Assembly (NCBI RefSeq): GCF_046630445.1
Contig: NC_092341.1
Location: 260,060,501-260,124,500, forward strand
Length of the DNA: 64,000 nt
Reading direction: 5' to 3'
From: Rutidosis leptorrhynchoides
Lineage: Eukaryota; Streptophyta; Magnoliopsida; Asterales; Asteraceae
The position numbers were made by a program, and so were the translations under genes. The notes under the pieces were generated by a model, which was not told where the DNA came from, did not search any database, and saw only the letters and a program-made list of their open reading frames with translations. How positions within the stretch are numbered: position 1 is the first letter of the stretch; every line of letters starts with the position of its first letter. Shown in pieces: positions 48,717 to 61,031 of this stretch.

Positions 48717-51700
48717 TCATCTTGGACCAGAGAGTTCAATAGCTTGTCCAAGTAATGATGAGTCATCAGTAAGATCGGAATATCTTTCCGATGATGAAAG
48801 CTCGGGTGTTCTAAATTTTCCGGCAGACTCGATACCTTGTGAAGCTTCCCATCTTTCGGCTGACCCGTCACCTTCCAACATTCGTACAACTTCCGACATC
48901 TTTGGTCTATGTCCCGGAAGATATTGTGTGCACAACAATGCCACTTTTACAAGCTCTTCTAACTCCATTATGTCATAACTGTTTTTTAAATGTTTGTCAA
49001 CTAATACATCTAGTTTCTTTTCTTGATGGATCTTTTTCACCTGAAAAAAAAATCATTTTTTTTAGGTAATGTAGTACATTTTCTGAAGTCTTAGCATAAA
49101 GTTTAGAACTTTGATGGAAAACAATGTCCAAAGCACATTTTTGGTTATGGTCCTCACATGCATTGCTTGATTGTACAGTACAAGTTATTAATGCATAAGA
49201 TCATGAAGCATATGGCTTACCCAATCAAGCATAGCTCCTTTTTGGTTTGCAGCCTTGCCAAATTCTAATGCCCGTTGTCCGGTTATGAGTTCAAGGAGCA
49301 GGATTCCGAAACCAAAAACATCGGTCTTTTCAGATGACTGGCCCGTCGAGAGATACTCTGGTGCTATATGGCCCACAGTGCCTCTAACTGCAGTCGTTAC
49401 ATGAGAATCTTGGTGGTTTAAAAGTTTCGCTAGCCCAAAATCACCAACAACGGCTTCACAAGACTCATCGAGTAATATATTTGCGGCCTTCACGTCTCTA
49501 TGAATAATTTTCGGATCACATTGCTCATGAAGGTACAACAATCCTCTTCCTGCACCTAATGCAATCTTCTTTCGTGTGGCCCAATCCAAAACTGGTTTCG
49601 CTGCAATGTACAACATCACGTAGCATGTAAGTCTTGTAGTAAACGGGTAAGGTTTTCCCTTCCGGGGAAAGGTGAACTTAGATGTACGTGGGCCCCAACC
49701 ACTGGTCTATCTTGGGATGGTTATGTAAATCTTGACGTATGTTCATAATTTTCATAGTATCTTGAAACAAACATACTTGTTAATTGTGTGACTGTTTTCC
49801 TATATGGTACAACAGTTTAATAAATACATAACACTGTTCTGTATTTTTGTCATAGGATAGAACTATTGCATGTACAATGTACAATGTAGACTACTACCGT
49901 TATTGAAATCATATATTCTGTCGTTGGAGTTTAATGCATCTAACTAAGGACAGTAGGTATAATGATTATTAGATTTAACTCCCATCCAAACAACCCTGCA
50001 GTTATAAGTTTTATCATAAGATATGCATAGTGGAAACTTGTACTACACAACAAATGATGCATAGAGTACTTGTACCGAGTAGCCTTCAATACATTGTTAA
50101 ATTTCAGATCTTGTTTTCATGTTTATTCAATGTTTAATGACCAAATGAGCCATGAGTACATCATGCAATAACTACTAATATGCAAAGTTAAAGTTAAAAA
50201 AGTACATGTATTTATGCACAATGTACATGTATAATGCAGTAATAATGGTGAATTATATCTACCTTTGAGACGAGAAGTTACACTGCCATTGGACATATAA
50301 GGGTATACTAACAGCTTTTCGGTTGGTGTCATACAAAATCCATATAATCTGAGGAGATTGCGGTGCACAGCTAGGCTGATCATCTCAACTTCGGTTTGAA
50401 ATTGTCGTTCTCCGCCAGTGGCACCGCCATCTTTCAGCCGCTTGACCGCCACTGTTGTCCCATCTTGAAGTGTCCCTTTGTACACCTGCCCAAAACCTCC
50501 TTTTCCCAATATGTACTTGTTGCTGAAGTTGTGTGTTGCGATTTGAAGTTCTCGAAACTGAAACTTCCTTAAATTTCCTAGCGAAACGTCTTCGTGATGC
50601 TTATCTGCATTTTTTTTATCAATGATATTATTATCATAGGTTAAATAACAAGCTAGATACAAGTAAATATGATTATGCTGATTCTAGTCAACCAGAAAAT
50701 GAGACACACCTTGACCTTTTAAGTCAAAGGAAGCAATTTTCAAATTTATAGTAATTAAAATCTGTTTTTTCATTGCTAGTAATTTTCAACGAACACATTA
50801 TATAACCTGCAGCATCTACAAAAGTGAACTCCAGGTTTGAAATTATCATACAATGAACATGGAATTAGATTCTGAACAGAAACTGGTTTGACCTTGAAAG
50901 TCAAAGTGTATCATTTTGTTTGAATGGAACTATGGAAGTAGCAATTAATTCACAAACCTTTGACATCAAAAAAAGGTTTTCGATTACGCCTTCGCCTCCA
51001 AAATATCAACGCGAGTCCAAACATTAACAAAACGATGCAACTGAGGCTAGTACCGACAGCAATAGCAGTTTTAGGACGTTTTCGTTTTGATTGAGCACCA
51101 GCAGCTTTAAGTAATTAACAAAATCAAACACCATTAAAGATTTAAAGATTAGCAAAGACCCTTAGTTAGTTATGTCATTAAGATGCAAGTTTGCAAAAAT
51201 CGCTACTTGGGGAGTACTTGATCGGGACTTTTTAGGGAGTACTCAGATGTTAACCAAGTTTGACTTGACCAATTTTGATAGAGTTTTGACCGATTTTCAA
51301 AGTAATCCCGAGATTTGACTGAATTTTGACCGTAATTCCAAGTTTGACCGATTTTTAACCAAGTTTGACTGAGTACATTACTCCCCCGAGTTGCAAAAAC
51401 CAACAACTCGCCGAGTAATTTGCAACACTATACAAATGTATTCAACATGATTTGGATCATACATTGTGTGGTGTTTAATGGCATGGAGATGGGCATAAGT
51501 GTCATTCCAAAGCATTGGTGCTCAGATCCTGTTGGGCACATTAGAGGGTTCCCGACAATGCTGCAAATTGGAGTAATAAACAGTAATTTTATCAACTTAG
51601 TGTCATTAACGCATTAAATTGTTGTACAGTACAAGTATACAAAAAGTTACTTGAAGGTCTTGGACGGAAATCTAGGAACAGGGCCACTTAAATTATTGAA

Positions 51701-52715
51701 GGACAAGTCTCTGCAATGAACACAAAACAAGAAGACTCAGAATAACATACACATTGTAGATATATACATACGAAAGTGTATATGTATACACACTAATCAT
51801 AAATTAAAAGAAATTGAGTGACAATCTTACACAAATGCAAGTTGGGTCATGTTAGCTACTGATTCTGGTATTAGCCCAGAAAGACTGTTGTTGTTTAATC
51901 TCCTGAAAAAGGTACAAATTTGAAGCTCAAAAACAAACACAAAATTAAAACCCTAAAATGGGTTTAAATTCATAATTAGATAAGCAAGCATACATGTATT
52001 GCAGGGCTGTTAAGTGACCTAAAGAAGATGGAATTTTATTGGTGAAATGATTATCAGAAAGATCAAGTGTTTGAAGATTCTTCAGTTTACCAATGTCTTC
52101 TGGGATTGGCCCTGTAATGTTATTATTCTGCAACAATCTGCATCAAGAATCAATCTTTTAATAAACCCTAAAAAACCCAATTTTACTACAATCTAATGAG
52201 TGCTTACATAATCTGAAGATTGGTAAGGTTGCCAATGCTTGAAGAAAGTGTCCCAGATAAATTTTGACTAGGTGTCCCCCTGAAAAATGATCATATTACA
52301 AGCAATAAAAAATAGTAAAAATTTCAAAACTTTAGACATATTATATACATACACACACAAACACACATTTACTGTGTGAAGATTTTGCAGAAAGACTTAC
52401 AATCCAATGACTAAACCTTCAGAAGAGCAGGTGATCATAGTCCAACTACATGGATCAACAGCATCAGCATCCCAATTTTCAAGAACACTATGAGGGTCCA
52501 ATAATGCAGCTTTTATACCCATTAGAGCTTGAACTGTAAATCACAATACCCATTATGAAAAAATTCAATCTTTGAGGTTTTAGGACATTAGTTTATAAAA
52601 AAGATGAAAATTTACCTTCAAAGTTGACACCTTTTGGTGAAAGCAAGCCATTTGAACACACACAAAACCACAAAAACAGGAAAGAAAATGCAACAATCTT
52701 TCCCTGTACTCTCAT
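48717..52715 (-). CDS. NIK1-like: LRR-II receptor-like kinase, NIK (NSP-interacting kinase) type, 11 exons
   Basis: Exons: 52616-52715, 52401-52533, 52208-52279, 51994-52137, 51831-51902, 51651-51710, 51463-51560, 50958-51104, 50263-50604, 49221-49600, 48717-49040. All introns are GT-AG and phases agree. Total 1,872 nt, 623 residues, close to NIK1 length. Signal peptide ~1-23; LRR N-cap with [10 protein letters not shown]; about five LRRs to ~190; Pro-rich juxtamembrane; TM ~239-262; kinase from ~309 with [17 protein letters not shown] (Lys ~330), IIHRDVK (~422), DFGLAKLL (~443), [12 protein letters not shown]. Ends [14 protein letters not shown], typical of NIKs. An RD kinase of the plasma membrane; NIK relatives act as co-receptors and in antiviral translation control. 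No lesion seen. NIK1, 2 and 3 cannot be told apart here. Confidence 0.93.
51191..51425. mobile_element. MITE-like repeat in intron 7 of the kinase gene
   Basis: Imperfect inverted ends (TTGCAAAAATCGCTACTTGG / CCGAGTAATTTGCAA) enclose several TTTGACCGATTTT-type motifs. Lies wholly in the intron between 51104 and 51463. No target duplication found. Confidence 0.4.
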
Positions 52716-52970
52716 TTTAATACTAAAAGAGTTGAATGATTAGAAAAATCAATGAGGTTATAATGTGTATTTGAGTAAATTATGTTTGGTTGAATGTGTG
52801 CTTCTTCTATGCTTTTAGTTTATGAAACTTGATGATGACTATTTTTCAAAAAATCTGAAAATCCAAGAAAAAGCAATATAAGACCACTTTTGTTGTTTTT
52901 TTGCAGTAGATAGAGATTTTAGCATGCCTGTCACTCATGCCTCATGGGGCAGGGGTTAAGGGAAAAGGAA

Positions 52971-52978
52971 TATATAAA
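52971..52978 (-). promoter_or_regulatory. Candidate TATA box of the kinase gene
   Basis: Minus strand TTTATATA about 260 bases upstream of the ATG at 52715, next to a G/C-richer patch. Position is plausible for a gene with a leader of 200 or more bases. Other AT-rich sites exist nearby. Confidence 0.3.
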
Positions 52979-53058
52979 CAAATGAATATAAAACATTACT
53001 CTTTGTAGTAATATTGTAATATTGTAATAATAATATAGAAACAGAAAAACATTATAAA

Positions 53059-53201
53059 ACACACCACTTTTTGATCCATGTATATTTTTGTCTCATAAAA
53101 TCACAGTTATGCCCCTAGTGTGTTGAACTTATATTATTAAAGTAAGTATAATTAAGGGTAAAATAGGTAAATAGGTGTGCATGGATCAAAAAGTGGTGTG
53201 T
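53059..53201. mobile_element. 143-bp MITE-like element upstream of the kinase gene
   Basis: Perfect 22-base terminal inverted repeats (ACACACCACTTTTTGATCCA... at the left) around an AT-rich centre. No coding capacity; target duplication unclear. It sits ~350 bp upstream of the kinase start codon. Confidence 0.7.
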
Positions 53202-54218
53202 GAGGATTATCTCTTAGTTAGTCATAGTTATACACTTATAGTTATTGTATAAATAATAATTAGAAATCAAATATGATAGTATATTGAACTGTTTTAAAGT
53301 TGTAACTGTTGGAATTGATGAACTTGAAATGGAATAATCAACAAACAGATAAAGATAAATTTGTTCAATGATATCTACAAGGCTTTTACTTATTTTGTAT
53401 TTTGGGAACCTAAATTAATCAAGAGGACAAAGAAGAAAATGTTAAATTTATGGGTTATATGATCACTAGTCATGTTATAGTCTAGATATCTGTTCTTCAG
53501 TTTTATAGTTTTTTTAAAGGATTATTAATGAATTTTAAGGTAGAGACAATGAGGAATCAAACATTCCCTGATATTGGCCATCCAACATACTCACAAAAGC
53601 AATATTTGTTTTAAGAAAATAATACATAGAATTTGAGAACCTTGGGTCCTCAGGTTAGCTTAAGATCTTGAATTTGGTAATTTTTGGGTGGTAGGTTGGG
53701 AGTTGGGGAATGTGTAAATTATAAATGATTGTTGATTTCATGATCCATTTTGTGGTTTGAGTTCGTATTTGTGTAACTAGTTGGTTTCCTCGGTTAGTCA
53801 TTGTGTGTGGTTTGCTTTGGTAACTTCTCAATGATTGCTAATTTGAGCTGATTTAAGGATTACGATGGCTTTTGGTCGACAAGTTTTATTGGGGTCTGGT
53901 GGCATGGGTCTCTCAGTAGGTCAATTTAGCTCGGTTGGTACATGTTTCATCGCATGATGTACAAGTAACTATGACATAATAAACAAATGAGGTTGCTCTT
54001 CTCACATTATTATGTTGAAAGACGATTACTTTTACATACATGTACTCGATTCTACCAGATTATCTCACAAGGGTTTCTGTGTTGAAGGTGTAAAGAAGTT
54101 TAAACAAAGAAAAGCGTGTCTGATGGATGTCGCGGATCAGGACATGATCTCGCAGATCGGAAGCCAAGGGGTCAAGATGTAAGATTAATTTTTGAGGAGT
54201 TAGTCTAATTGGTGTCGT
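53202..54218. other. Intergenic, no gene seen
   Basis: AT-rich single-copy-looking DNA without a long frame, clear repeat or RNA gene. A TAGCTCGGTTGG stretch near 53929 looks like a tRNA A box but has no B box at the right distance. Confidence 0.5.
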
Positions 54219-56835
54219 GTAACACCCTGTCAGAATCCACTAACGGTGTATTAACCTCCGGTTCCACAGTTAACGGTCACACCCTCTATATGAGACGTTT
54301 TTCGAAAAGCATTCGCATTAATTTCAATAAACGTTGTCATTAAATGTAAAGTAATTCAAAAACAGTTTCATTAATGACTAAAAATAAATAATCCCAAACA
54401 TTATTTAAAGTAAATAGTTTTTAAAATGCGAATGTAAGTGTCTGTAACAAAAGTAATATTGGACTCCAATCCAGTGCATGCAACCAAACAAGCATGTAGT
54501 CATCAAAGTAGCGGAAGCGTATACCTCTAGAGACCTGAGATAAAACATGAAAACAGGTCAACAAAATTGTTGAGTGAATCTACAGGTATAGTAAATCAGT
54601 TATCGTTTGTTAGACCACGAGATTTCGTTCAAAGCATCGTAAAAGTTACACATATGTTATGAACACTTGAATATAAAGCTTTAACCTGCGAATATCTAAA
54701 CGCTTAGCGACTTCCTTTACCCTATGATAGCATACACTGATCAAGTGTACAAGTTACGAAGTAATATGCACCCGTTCGTTGGGTGAGGCTGTCAAACATA
54801 ACGGATCTGTCCCTATGATTCGAGCTTACAAATGTAATTAAGATATTCAAGCTAAGGGCTTTTTGATCAAACTCATATGTATATTCATTTTAGTACTCGT
54901 GTCTAATTCGTAAAACTGTTTAAAACAGCATGTTATCTCATCCCAAAAAGAAAAGTGTATGGGACTATAGACTCACCTTAAGTGCACTTGAAATTTTGCA
55001 CAAGCAACAAGTTGTCGGTTAATTAAGTTCGAGTAATGTAACCTATATATCAATATATAGTTACATAAGTCTATTTCAATGTAGAGTGATCCATAGTATA
55101 GTTGTCATATTGCTCAGACCGACACGCTTGTAAAGTAAAAGTCAAAACAAAGTCAACTAGTTCATGCAAGTCAAACAAAAGTCAAACTCGGTCAAGTTGG
55201 TCAACCCATGTCAACTACATCAGTAGGTCATGTCAATGATGTTACAAATTCAAACCAAGGTTAACTCATAAGTTTCAGACATTCGTTCGTCAATTTCACG
55301 TTTTCAAGTTCGGTTACCGTAAGTGTTCACGAAAGTCATGCAAACGAACAAGCATCATTCACAATTTACAAATCAAGAAAATATGGCAAACTCCAGATCA
55401 TAAGTACATGTCATAAGCTTTCTAAAAAGACCAATACGCTATCATACGATTCCTAAAACTCACGTAGCATGCAAATCTTTTAGTTCAGTTTCTGCATGCG
55501 CATCAGTTTTATAAAAATTCTCATTTATTACAGAAAAATGTAAATCATACTATACCAGTGGAAGATGATCACAAAAACCTCAAAGTTTAATCTATAAAAA
55601 GATCTAAGCATTTAATATAGCCAACTTATACAGGTTTGCCAATCAAGTCGGTCTTTCTGATTTAGACAGAATTCAGACCTATTGTTTTAGCACACATAAA
55701 AAACATAGCATATTGAGTTTTCAGAGGTTAACATGCAAATGAGATATGTTCCTTAATATCTAAATAACAACTTTTCAGAAGCTCAAGTTCCAAAACAATT
55801 TCTATTTCATGCTAGGCTATTATCTATGCATACGAGAAAGTTTCGACTCTGTTCAGGTAGTCATTTTCGGGTGCGATTATCCGAACATCTAGAGACAATT
55901 AGCACACAAGGTCTACATGAAATATTAAGTACTCATCATGAAATTTTCAAAATACAAAGGCTTTTTTTCCAGAAAACAAGTTAAGTGGTCGTTTACCTCA
56001 ATCCAAAAGCGTTGTTTAGCAAGTTTTATCGTATACGGTTAAGTAAGAATAAAACGAGTTTTACAAATCCAAACGACATGATATCCTAATCCAAATTGAG
56101 TGCTTTTCAATTATCTTGCCAATGGTAATCAGATCATGCATCAATTCACAACACACAAATCGCAGTTTTCTGATTTAAGCACAATAATATGTTAAAAATT
56201 CAAATAAGCATATCTAGAGCAATACATAACGAAATCAAGTGATTCTTGCGAGCAAAGTTATTAATTTTTTGATACTTTTCATCTAGATACTTTTTATTTA
56301 CAGAAAACTTGATTACAATGTCAGTAGCATTCCTTTTAAATTCATGATTTAACCTAAACATGCAAACCGAGCAAAATAATGACTAGTAACGCATACGCAC
56401 GCAATCAATTGAGCAATAAAATATATATTACTATGTAATAATGATAAAATTCAGTTTTATAAAACTAGGATTATAAATTATACCTTAAAAACACAATTTA
56501 TTGATACTAGCGCGTAGAGGACGATCAAAAGAATCACTTTCGTGTTGAAGGTTTAATCAAACAAGCAAAATTGATTGTGGTTCTTGGGGTGGTGATGATC
56601 GAAGACCAAAGGGAGGGAGGAATAGGGTTTCTTTTGATTGAATTAGGTTAGAATGGATGTCCAGTGTTTTGTTTTTGCTAGTTATAATTAAATTAGGGCC
56701 TAAACACAACCCATTAAGCAACTAATAGACCAAATAAGTCCATTAAGAGGGTTAGGAGAGAGGGACGGCCGAATGGCCCATGGGAGGTGTTCTCGGGCTC
56801 GTTTTGCTAATTACTTGTGTTCGGGTGATCCGTTT
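54219..56835 (-). repeat. E7: partial LTR interrupted by E6
   Basis: Begins TGTAACACCCTG on the plus strand and follows the LTR block order of the minus-strand elements here (CTCTATATGAGACG, then ACCTGAGA..AACATG, hairpin 54559-54572, GACCACGAGATTTC, CTCATCCCAAAA). No PBS lies to the left of 54219, so it is a 3' LTR or a solo LTR read on the minus strand. It stops at E6's first base; the rest should lie beyond E6, outside the window. No gene inside. Confidence 0.7.
54559..54572 (-). other. E7 LTR hairpin (CAACA/TGTTG stem)
   Basis: CAACA-AAAT-TGTTG, followed by AGTGA, about 340 bases from the LTR end, as in the other elements. Confidence 0.45.
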
Positions 56836-57196
56836 TGTGACGACCCAAAAATTTCCGACTAAATTTAAATTTAATCTTTATATGTTTCCGACACGATAAG
56901 CAAAGTCTGTTATGTGGAATTTCAAAATTTTTGAATTTGTTTCATGAAACCATTCGACCTTTGACTATTCCCGACGATTCACGAACTATTGGTTGCAAAT
57001 TAATGTATACGTATATATAGATATATAAATGTAAGTATATATATAAAAATTTGAAATAATAACAAATAAGTAAAATAATATGCAAGGTAATAAGTTGATT
57101 AAAATGAAGATATATATATATGAATATAATTTTTAAATAATTGATGATTATATGTTTATTGTAAAATATTAAAACATATAAAAATGAAATATATGT

Positions 57197-57200
<4 letters not shown>

Positions 57201-57257
<57 letters not shown>
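57201..57257. repeat. (AT)n microsatellite in E6 LTR
   Basis: About 57 bases of AT dinucleotides. A second run is at 57723-57779. Confidence 0.9.
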
Positions 57258-57261
<4 letters not shown>

Positions 57262-57721
57262 GTGAATAATATATAAGTAATAAATTGTAACATAAATATA
57301 TTAGATGTAACTACAAGTTAAAAATATAAATTGTTATGACAAATATTATTATTACTACTTTCATTAATATCAATATTAATATATATTAAATATTAAAATT
57401 TTAATAAATTCAATGTTATGATTATCAAAATAAATACTTAAAATACAAATATTACTATAAGAATGATTAAAATTATTTTTAGTTGTAATTTAGACATTAT
57501 TAGCTAATATGATTAATACATGTATCATTTATTGATACTAGTATTATAATTATTAGTATTATCATAGTTATATGTTTCAAATTTTTTTTTATTATTATCA
57601 TTATTATTTCTATGATTATTATTATTATTATTATTATTATCAGTCTCATTATTATTATTAAAAATTAACATTTATTTTTATATAATTAATATTATTATGT
57701 TCCATTATATAATTAATATAC

Positions 57722-57722
<1 letters not shown>

Positions 57723-57779
<57 letters not shown>
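57723..57779. repeat. (AT)n microsatellite in E6 LTR (second)
   Basis: About 57 bases of AT dinucleotides, following a stretch of ATT trinucleotides at 57590-57660. Confidence 0.9.
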
Positions 57780-57785
<6 letters not shown>

Positions 57786-58662
57786 GTACTGTGATATATA
57801 TAATTACAGATAAATATAAATACATATATATACATAAAATACAGATTTATATATATAATTAATTATACAGATATAGATAAAAAAATATATATATATACGG
57901 ATATATACATACATGAATTTAAAGGAGTATGTATTCTGTTCTCAATCCCTTTTCAACTATTATTGATTTGTTTTCCTGTCTAAACTCGTACAAATCACAA
58001 CATCAGGATCATAATAACAGCCAAGAATCAGTTAGCAATCCCTATCGTCTTTTTTTTTATTTATCTCTGTACCCGATTTAATTCACTGTAAATATTTAAT
58101 TCCTATATAATTGAGTTATTCAAGATGTAAAGGTTACCTAATGAACTCACATTATCAATTATAAATTCCAAACACCTTTAGCAGAACCCAATTAATCGAG
58201 TTAAAGTAGAAAGAGCTGAAGAACATATTTTTTTTTTATCTGTTCTTCATTTAATTGGTCAACACTCAAATTCGAATTGAATTTCAAAATCCTTAAATGC
58301 AATTCTGTTAGAAATCTTTCATGAAAACTTTCTGGAAAGAATCATTTGCCAATTTTTTGTATCAAGTGAGAATTTTGAGGTCAAAGATTAAGTTTCAAAA
58401 GTCAAACGAATTGTTTATAAAGAAATTCGAAATTTTTCTGATGTTTTATGTTAAATTGATAAACTAGAAAGTTTCTAGGTTTGATTTAGGACTTATTTCA
58501 TTCAGGAATTGTAGTCTGAAACATTGTAAAAATTCGATACCGATTTGAAGTTCATACGTATGTTCTACAGAAGAAGGAAGAGGATGAAGGATAAAATGGA
58601 AAGACGTAATAAAAATAAATAATATGAGTATTTAATCAGAAAGACGTGAATGGATCAGTGTT

Positions 58663-58722
58663 TAGACGTTTGGTTGGGGAGCGAGAGGTAGCGGGTTCGA
58701 GCCCGGTACATGGCATTTTTTT
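58663..58722 (+). other. tRNA-like segment with Pol III signals in E6 LTR
   Basis: An A-box-like TAGACGTTTGGTTGG at 58663, a perfect B box GGTTCGAGCCC at 58694-58704 within a T-arm-like CGGG..CCCG stem, then seven T at 58716-58722. The A-to-B spacing (~31 bases) fits a tRNA. The acceptor stem cannot be closed, so this is a tRNA relic or SINE head, not a working tRNA gene. Confidence 0.35.
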
Positions 58723-59020
58723 AGGAAGGCTTTTAAGGTTCGTGAATCCAAGGCCAACCCCTGCATTTGTTCAATGTCATCATGTATATTTTTACTACAA
58801 AATACAGTATTGTGAGTTCATTTGATTCCTTTTTACTCTTTACATTTTTGGGACTGAGAATACATGCGTTGTTTTTACAACTGCTTTATTAAATGCTTTT
58901 GAAATATATTTTGAACTGCGAATGCATGAAATGCTTTTATAAATGTTTGACGAGATAGACACAAGCAAAACATTCCTCGAATGAATTATTATGCAGACAG
59001 AAGTTCTGCGGATTATTATT

Positions 59021-59237
59021 GAATTATGTGGACATGCTAATTGCCACCATTGAATTATGTGGACATGATAATTGCCACCATTGAATTATGTGGACATGAT
59101 AATTGCCACCATTGAATTACGTAGACATGATAATTGCCACCATTGAATTATGTGGACATGATAATTGCCACCATTGAATTACGTGGACATGATAATTGCC
59201 ACCATTGAATTACGTGGACATGATAATTGCCACCAAT
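59021..59237. repeat. 31-bp minisatellite, seven copies, in E6 LTR
   Basis: Unit begins GAATTATGTGGACATGATAA and ends TTGCCACCATT. Copies start at 59021, 59052, 59083, 59114, 59145, 59176 and 59207, with one or two substitutions each. Confidence 0.93.
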
Positions 59238-59501
59238 TGATGTGAATGTTATGTATCGAGAGAATGATTTTTATACACAGGTTATGTGTATTAGTTTTTG
59301 TGCACGAGATATGTGTACGGTTACTAAGATTTATGAAAAATGGATTGCGTACACGAGAAAGGTGTACTGTATTTAAAAGATATCGCATGTACATTATAGG
59401 TGGGTGTAGGTTTCGGGCCTATTTGTACCATGCAGCATTTAAATCTTGTGGTCTATCAAAATGATGAATTTTATTGTTTTATGATAAACCTATGAACTCA
59501 C

Positions 59502-59515
59502 CAACCTTTTGGTTG
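59502..59515 (+). other. E6 LTR hairpin (CAACC/GGTTG stem)
   Basis: CTCAC, then CAACC-TTTT-GGTTG, then about 20 bases later TTTATTCTCAGGTA. It is 340 bases from the PBS. Confidence 0.5.
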
Positions 59516-59844
59516 ACACTTGAAAGCATGTTTATTCTCAGGTATGAAAGAAATCTTTCGTTGTGCATTTGCTCATTTTAGAGATATTACTTGGAGTCAT
59601 TCATGACATATTTCAAAAGACGTTGCATTCTAGTCGTTGAGTTCATCAAGAATATTATTAAGTCATTTATAGTTGGATATGTTAAGAATTGGTATGCACA
59701 CCATCAACTTTCGATGTGATTGAAGTATGTCTTTTATAAAACGAATGCAATGTTTGTAAAATGTATCATTTAGAGGTCAGGTACCTCGCGATGTAACTAA
59801 ATGTAATGTATTCATCCAGATGGATTAGGACGGGTCATTAAAGT

Positions 59845-59856
59845 TGGTATCAGAGC
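59845..59856 (+). other. E6 primer binding site (tRNA-iMet type)
   Basis: TGGTATCAGAGC, two bases after the LTR end. Confidence 0.88.
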
Positions 59857-60275
59857 GGTGGTCTTAGCGAACCAGCTCTTGCATTAGTGTGTCTAACTGA
59901 TAGTTGTTTAGATGCATTAGTGGGTCTGAACTTCGACCGTGTCTGCATGTCAAAAGTTTTGCTTATCATTTTGTGTCGAAAATTACCTGCTTATCATTCT
60001 TAGGGAATCACTTGCTTATCATTCTTAGTCTAGACACATCTTACTGCATTGATTGCATGAATAATGTATTGACAAAATTCATATCTTAGCGTATCTGCTA
60101 ATTCATATCTTAGCGTATCTATTACTGTAAACTTTGCCTGACATATTCCGTAAATTCCTCCGTAATCTACGAAATTTTTTGTTCTATATATATAAATATA
60201 TTCTATGTAATTAGAATACCATCCGACATCCGAAAATCATTTTATACCGAAAAACCCTTTACTCAATAGTACGAA

Positions 60276-60729
60276 ATGGAACTCGTTACTAGTTCAAGTT
60301 CTTCGGAATCCGACAACTATTCCAACATGGATGTTCACACTACCTCCGGAAGCAGCATCACCAGAATGAACCAACCAATCAGCCATCCCCAATTCATCTG
60401 ATGGGTTCGTAGTCTACTTAATCACTAGAGACAAGAAGAGGTGATCCCTTCCACCCACCTTATTGCCCTCTCAACGAGGAATCTGAAGCACTTACCGGCG
60501 AACCTATCCAAAAACCATTTTCAGCCTCATTTCCAGAGTATCTCGACACGATTATATTCTATCCACAATTCTAAACCTTATTCATCCACTCGTTCTGACC
60601 GACAATCATCCCGGAATAATAGAAGAAGTCAACGAGCTTCGCGCTCGAGTAATCAATTTGGAGAATATGGTGCAAAACTTAGCAGCTTCAACAACATCAC
60701 CGGCACCAACAGTACCACCAACAACATAA
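60276..60729 (+). pseudogene. E6 degenerate pre-gag ORF
   Basis: MELVTSSSSSESDNYSN at 60276, stopping after ~42 residues. A later frame reads DNHPGIIEEVNELRARVINL, then a Thr/Pro-rich tail to a stop near 60729. Matches E4's 31550-32003. Frameshifts separate the parts. Confidence 0.5.
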
Positions 60730-61011
60730 GTTTCAACATCACATGCCTCAACATCTCATTATGTACCTCGAGCATAATCATCGTTCTACGTATCGTTCTA
60801 TCTATTTTATCTTCGTTCTACATGGCGATTATGTAATCTCTAATGTTTTAGAGATTATATATTCTAGTTCTAACGAAAAATCAAATGAGGTCAATATCCT
60901 ATTGACTCATTAAATCCATGATTACATCTGAAGAAAATATATATGTATATATGTTTTCATAAAGATTGTAATTAGAAATTCTTTGTACAAACTGTTAATG
61001 GTGAAAATATT

Positions 61012-61031
61012 TTAACGGGTAGGTAATACCC
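61012..61031 (+). other. E6 internal copy of the polypurine motif
   Basis: TTAACGGGTAGGTAATACCC; 3' counterpart at 63899-63913. Confidence 0.55.

Larger units (their letters stand above)
56836..59842 (+). repeat. E6 5' LTR
   Basis: About 3.0 kb. The terminal CA seen in E4 is replaced by AA (CATTAAA against ..TTTCA). Very AT-rich between 57000 and 57900, then a tRNA-like segment, a 31-bp minisatellite and the LTR hairpin at 59502-59515. Confidence 0.85.

Noticed and set aside
51203-51406. Minus-strand frame in the kinase gene intron
   Set aside because: Made of repeated TTTGACCGATTTT motifs of a MITE-like element and spliced out.
53920-54060. tRNA/SINE candidate
   Set aside because: An A-box-like sequence exists but the nearest B-box-like site is over 100 bases away and no stem can be drawn.
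57590-57660. Possible matrix-attachment or origin-like AT stretch
   Set aside because: Simple ATT repeats in an AT-rich LTR; nothing specific supports a function.
59021-59237. CRISPR-like array
   Set aside because: Units are directly adjacent 31-mers without spacers, in a plant LTR.
60441-60836. 131-codon plus-strand frame in E6
   Set aside because: Overlaps the degenerate pre-gag ORF in another frame. The block shared with E4 (DNHPG..EEVNEL) is in a different frame, so this one is incidental.
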